From positions 1 to 8,528 of the forward strand of contig VBJE01000003.1 in the NCBI GenBank assembly GCA_005879675.1: 8,528 nt of DNA, written 5' to 3'. The number at the start of each line of letters is the position of its first letter. Position 1 is the stretch's first letter. This DNA is from Chloroflexota bacterium (GTDB lineage Bacteria; Chloroflexota; Dormibacteria; Dormibacterales; Dormibacteraceae). The notes under the pieces were generated by a model that ran no database searches, was not told the origin of the DNA, and was given only the letters and a program-made list of their open reading frames with translations. Shown here one piece after another: positions 6,556 to 8,528 of the stretch. The position numbers were made by a program, and so were the translations under genes.

Positions 6556-7633
6556 CCCCCAGGTCGATCTCCCGGAGAAGCTCCTCGGTGTGCTCGCCCA
6601 GCGCCGGCGCTCGTCCCTGGCGGCCGCGCTCGAGGAGCCGGCGGGCGACGACCTGAGGATGGGACGGGACCTCGTCGAGGTCGAGCACCGGCTCGCAGCA
6701 CGCGTCGAGCGGGCCGAGCACCTCCTCCCACTCGTCCCGGGTCCGTGAGCTGAAGACCTCTTCGACGGCCGCCTGGGCTGATGCGTCCTCCGAGTACTGC
6801 AGCTCGACCAGGTCGGGCCTCGCCAGGCCTTCGCACAAGGCGCGCCAGAACTTCGGCTCGAGCGCAGCCACGCTGTAGTGGCCGCCGTCCTTGCATTCGT
6901 AGACGCGGTAGCACGCGTAGCGCCCGGCCAGCCGCTGGTCGCCGCGGGCGACCCTCTCTCCCGCGGCGCGGGCCGCAAACGCCAGCGCCAGCCAGCCGAC
7001 CGCGCCGTCGGTCATCGACGCGTCGATCCAGCGGCCTTCGCCCCCTCGCTGCACCGCGACGAGCGCCGCCAGGATCGCCACCGCGGGCTGGAGGCCGCCG
7101 CCGCCGATGTCCGCGACCTGCACGGACAGCGGAATCGGGGGTCCCGCCCGCTCACCGTTCAACCCCAGTCCCCCGGCGACCGCCATGTAGTTGAGGTCGT
7201 GCCCGGCGCGCGAGGCGAACGGGCCATCCTGCCCATAGCCCGTGATCGAGCACATGACGAGGCGAGGATTTCGCTCGTGCAGCGCTTTCCAACCCAGGCC
7301 CAACCGGTCCATGACGCCGGGACGGTTGCCCTCCACCAGCGCGTCCGCCGTGGCGGCAAGCCGCAGCAGAGCCTCGCGCCCCTGGTCGCTCTTGAGGTCG
7401 AGCGCGATGCTTCGCTTGTTGCGGTTCAGAGCGTCGAACAGGGCGCTCCGGCCGTCGACCAGCGGCGGCGTCCAGCGCATGTAGTCGCCGGTCCCCGGCT
7501 CCTCCACCTTGATCACGTCCGCGCCCATGTCCGCCAGGAGCTGGGTGCAGAAGGCTCCTGGAAGGAGGCGGGTCAGGTCGAGGACGCGGATACCGGTCAG
7601 GGGCATTGCCAGCTCATTCTCGGCCCGACTCAT
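6548..7633 (-). CDS. alpha-methylacyl-CoA racemase-like CoA-transferase family III (CaiB/BaiF) protein
   Basis: A 361-residue class III CoA-transferase-fold protein. The N-terminus GIRVLDLTRLLPGAFCTQLLADMGADVIKVE is typical of the family. Three features point to the racemase branch rather than a transferase: GHDLNYMAVAG (His145; transferases usually have a different residue here), Asp175 in VADIGGGGL, and Glu259 in ALEPKFW, matching the His/Asp/Glu positions known from Mycobacterium MCR and human AMACR. The reaction would be epimerisation at C2 of 2-methylacyl-CoA thioesters, which lets methyl-branched acids enter beta-oxidation. The start is drawn at the ATG at 7633. A second ATG at 7606 (MPLTGIRV) fits the usual family start better and would give 352 residues. 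Neither has a good Shine-Dalgarno. The 3' end overlaps coaE. Related drug- or 2-arylpropionyl-CoA epimerases are alternatives. Confidence 0.9.
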   Translation of the reverse strand: MSRAENELAMPLTGIRVLDLTRLLPGAFCTQLLADMGADVIKVEEPGTGDYMRWTPPLVDGRSALFDALNRNKRSIALDLKSDQGREALLRLAATADALVEGNRPGVMDRLGLGWKALHERNPRLVMCSITGYGQDGPFASRAGHDLNYMAVAGGLGLNGERAGPPIPLSVQVADIGGGGLQPAVAILAALVAVQRGGEGRWIDASMTDGAVGWLALAFAARAAGERVARGDQRLAGRYACYRVYECKDGGHYSVAALEPKFWRALCEGLARPDLVELQYSEDASAQAAVEEVFSSRTRDEWEEVLGPLDACCEPVLDLDEVPSHPQVVARRLLERGRQGRAPALGEHTEELLREIDLGVS

Positions 7634-7650
7634 ACGTTGGTAGGAGACTT

Positions 7651-7678
7651 GGGGAGGTCACGCATGCGTTAATAGGAC
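7651..7678 (+). promoter_or_regulatory. leader with strong Shine-Dalgarno, two-codon ORF and 10-bp palindrome
   Basis: The gap between the divergent racemase and orphan genes contains GGGGAGG (7651-7657), the best Shine-Dalgarno-like site in the window. It is spaced six bases from an ATG at 7664 that is followed directly by CGT TAA TAG. That ATG lies in frame with the annotated start at 7679 but is separated from it by two stops. ACGCATGCGT (7660-7669) is a perfect 10-bp palindrome next to the AT-rich TTAATA (7669-7674), a possible -10 element for either direction. An operator or a minimal upstream ORF is plausible; neither is proven. Confidence 0.35.
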
Positions 7679-8212
7679 ATGGAAGAGTCCGGTCCCAGCA
7701 TGCGTCCTGCTCCAAATCTTGGCGAGATGTCCATCAAAGTGCCGGCGCCGTTCGCCGGCATCTCGGACCTCGGCTTCACGGCGCAGTATCGCGCCCAGCA
7801 TTTCAACGAACGGCAGCTTGACGTGCCCCTGCTGTTCGAGGGCCCTCCGCCGCCGATGGAGCGGCTGGCCGGCATCCTCCAGCTCCTGAGCGGATCGCAG
7901 TCGACGTCGTACGCATGGACGGACCCGGTCATGCTCGCCGACGGCGTCGTCATCCTCGCGTTCCGCGACCGCAGCGTGAGCGGCGAGACGCTGTCCGACC
8001 AAGCGCGCATCGCCGACTACGTGCTCAACCTCGTCCGACCCGTGGTCTTCACCTTCCTCCACGACTGCGCCGCGATCGCACACCTGCGCCTGTCGGACGT
8101 TATCGAGATGCGCGTCAGCGCGGACAAGAAGAGGGTCGCCGATTTTGCCCTTCCGCTCGCAGACATCGTTCAGCCGAACGGAAACCGCCTGCTCTGGGGA
8201 GTGGCCTCTTAG
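7679..8212 (+). CDS. hypothetical protein, family not recognised
   Basis: A 177-residue protein I cannot assign. It has no signal peptide and no clear membrane helix; the most hydrophobic stretch is YVLNLVRPVVFTFLHDC (114-130). A Pro-rich patch EGPPPPMERL lies at 54-63. The C-terminal half is mixed alpha/beta in appearance (DGVVILAFRDRSV, LRLSDVIEMRVSADKKRVADFALPL), consistent with a small globular domain. No metal, nucleotide or catalytic motif stands out; His41, His128, Cys130 and His135 are too scattered to read as a site. Codon use has the usual high-GC third positions, which supports a real gene, and the reading frame fills the space between its neighbours. The start is uncertain: ATG at 7679 has a poor ribosome site, and ATGs at 7700 and 7727 (MSIKVPAPF) are alternatives giving 170 and 161 residues. 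It is divergent from the racemase across 45 bp. Confidence 0.7.
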   Translation: MEESGPSMRPAPNLGEMSIKVPAPFAGISDLGFTAQYRAQHFNERQLDVPLLFEGPPPPMERLAGILQLLSGSQSTSYAWTDPVMLADGVVILAFRDRSVSGETLSDQARIADYVLNLVRPVVFTFLHDCAAIAHLRLSDVIEMRVSADKKRVADFALPLADIVQPNGNRLLWGVAS

Positions 8213-8213
8213 C

Positions 8214-8229
8214 GCAGGGGGAACCCTGC
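8214..8229. terminator. short hairpin just after the orphan gene stop
   Basis: GCAGGG (8214-8219), loop GGAA and CCCTGC (8224-8229) form a perfect 6-bp stem capped by a GNRA-type tetraloop, one base after the TAG at 8210-8212. It is placed as expected for a terminator or a 3'-end stabiliser, but no T-run follows. Confidence 0.4.
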
Positions 8230-8264
8230 CGGAAAGGAAGATCTGACTCAAACCAGTCCACGCC

Positions 8265-8342
8265 ACGCTGGCAGTGGCTTTGGGTTACGCGTGTCGCGGC
8301 TGGACTGAATCCAGCCGCCAAAGCGACGCTTGCTAGTGGCTT
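8265..8342. repeat. imperfect 16/17-bp direct repeat pair
   Basis: ACGCTGGCAGTGGCTT (8265-8280) and ACGCTTGCTAGTGGCTT (8326-8342) match except for one substitution and one inserted base, 61 bp apart. The pair brackets the hairpin at 8296-8318. The second copy overlaps the stop codon of the minus-strand membrane protein (8333-8335). It may be a small local duplication or the remnant of an insertion; no integrase or transposase is visible nearby. Confidence 0.45.
8296..8318. terminator. 9-bp perfect hairpin in convergent gap, candidate terminator
   Basis: GCGGCTGGA (8296-8304), loop CTGAA and TCCAGCCGC (8310-8318) form a perfect 9-bp stem between two converging genes. An alternative pairing exists: TGGACTG (8301-8307) is also the exact complement of CAGTCCA (8254-8260), so two mutually exclusive folds are possible. 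No T-tract lies on either side. A bidirectional terminator is the simplest reading. Confidence 0.5.
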
Positions 8343-8528
8343 GGTGAGGTGCTCGGCGATGGCGAGTGCGACGGCGAAGGCGAGGGGCTCGGACTGTGCA
8401 CCGCGCTCGAACGCGCGCTGCTAGAGGTGTTGAGGTTTGGCGTCGTGATCGGCGCCGAGCTCACGTTGGCGAAGTAGAGCGCCAGCGGGACCACGACCAT
8501 GCCGGCGATCTCGGTCAGCACGAAGGTG
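8333..8528 (-). CDS. C-terminal fragment of a membrane protein with Ser/Pro/His-rich tail (5' end outside window)
   Basis: The minus-strand frame is open from the window edge to a TAG at 8333-8335, giving about 64 residues. It reads TFVLTEIAGMVVVPLALYF, a likely membrane helix, then a polar linker (ANVSSAPITTPNLNTSSS) and a low-complexity tail of alternating Ser-Pro with His and Thr, ending STSPSH. The nucleotide sequence of the tail is a run of GGCGAN-like hexamers on the plus strand (about 8356-8388), which can expand or contract by slippage. A GTG lies at 8521, but the open frame upstream makes a longer protein more likely. The helix-plus-tail layout suggests the last segment of a multi-pass or tail-anchored protein; function is unknown. 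Gene reality is moderately supported by the hydrophobic segment and frame length. Confidence 0.55.
   Translation of the reverse strand, partial: TFVLTEIAGMVVVPLALYFANVSSAPITTPNLNTSSSARSSAVHSPSPSPSPSHSPSPSTSPSH

Noticed and set aside
5992..6978. 328-codon minus-strand open frame across coaE and the racemase 3' end
   Set aside because: It is out of frame with the racemase and antisense to coaE; no family motif is present.
7658..8266. 202-codon minus-strand open frame opposite the orphan protein
   Set aside because: It looks charged and motif-free (antisense style). The plus-strand frame has better amino-acid composition and fits the gap between neighbours, although with an unrecognised protein this choice is less certain than elsewhere.
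8213..8332. Possible tRNA or integron attC site in the structured gap
   Set aside because: The hairpins do not form a cloverleaf, there is no T-loop GGTTCRA pattern, and no GTTRRRY/RYYYAAC core pair was found.

Overview
The window is GC-rich bacterial chromosomal DNA, compactly coded, with no RNA genes, insertion sequences, CRISPR or phage genes visible. Gene content (an S9C-type peptidase, a membrane-anchored sulfite-oxidase-family protein, a FixC/ETF-quinone oxidoreductase, CoaE, and an alpha-methylacyl-CoA racemase), together with starts that mostly lack a clear Shine-Dalgarno sequence and use GTG or TTG as well as ATG, suggests a free-living aerobic heterotroph. Chloroflexota/Dormibacterota or Actinomycetota are my best guesses. 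This is inference from style, not a taxonomic marker.

Layout, left to right: (1) 1-2189, minus, an S9 prolyl-oligopeptidase-family peptidase whose 3' end lies outside the window; (2) 2249-3736, plus, an N-terminally membrane-embedded molybdopterin oxidoreductase, divergent from it across 59 bp; (3) 3737-3787, a convergent gap holding a perfect 10-bp hairpin; (4) 3788-4684 and 4681-5949, minus, an alpha/beta hydrolase translationally coupled (ATGA overlap) behind a fixC-like gene; (5) 5959-6555, plus, coaE, starting 9 bp from the fixC start; (6) 6548-7633, minus, an alpha-methylacyl-CoA racemase, overlapping coaE tail-to-tail by 8 bp; (7) 7679-8212, plus, an unrecognised 177-residue protein; (8) 8213-8332, a 120-bp convergent gap with hairpins and an imperfect direct repeat; (9) 8333-8528, minus, the C-terminal end of a membrane protein with a Ser/Pro/His-rich tail.

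Transcription units alternate strictly in direction and contain one or two genes each, so there is no long operon. A loose functional theme links the middle genes. CoaE makes coenzyme A. The racemase acts on 2-methylacyl-CoA thioesters. The FixC-like protein would pass electrons from acyl-CoA oxidation, via an electron-transfer flavoprotein, to quinone. That link is inferred from family knowledge only. I see no convincing new defence, mobile or secondary-metabolite system. The points most worth checking are the fixC/hydrolase pair without fixX, the back-to-back fixC/coaE starts, the orphan protein with its odd leader, and the extra C-terminal tail on the peptidase.
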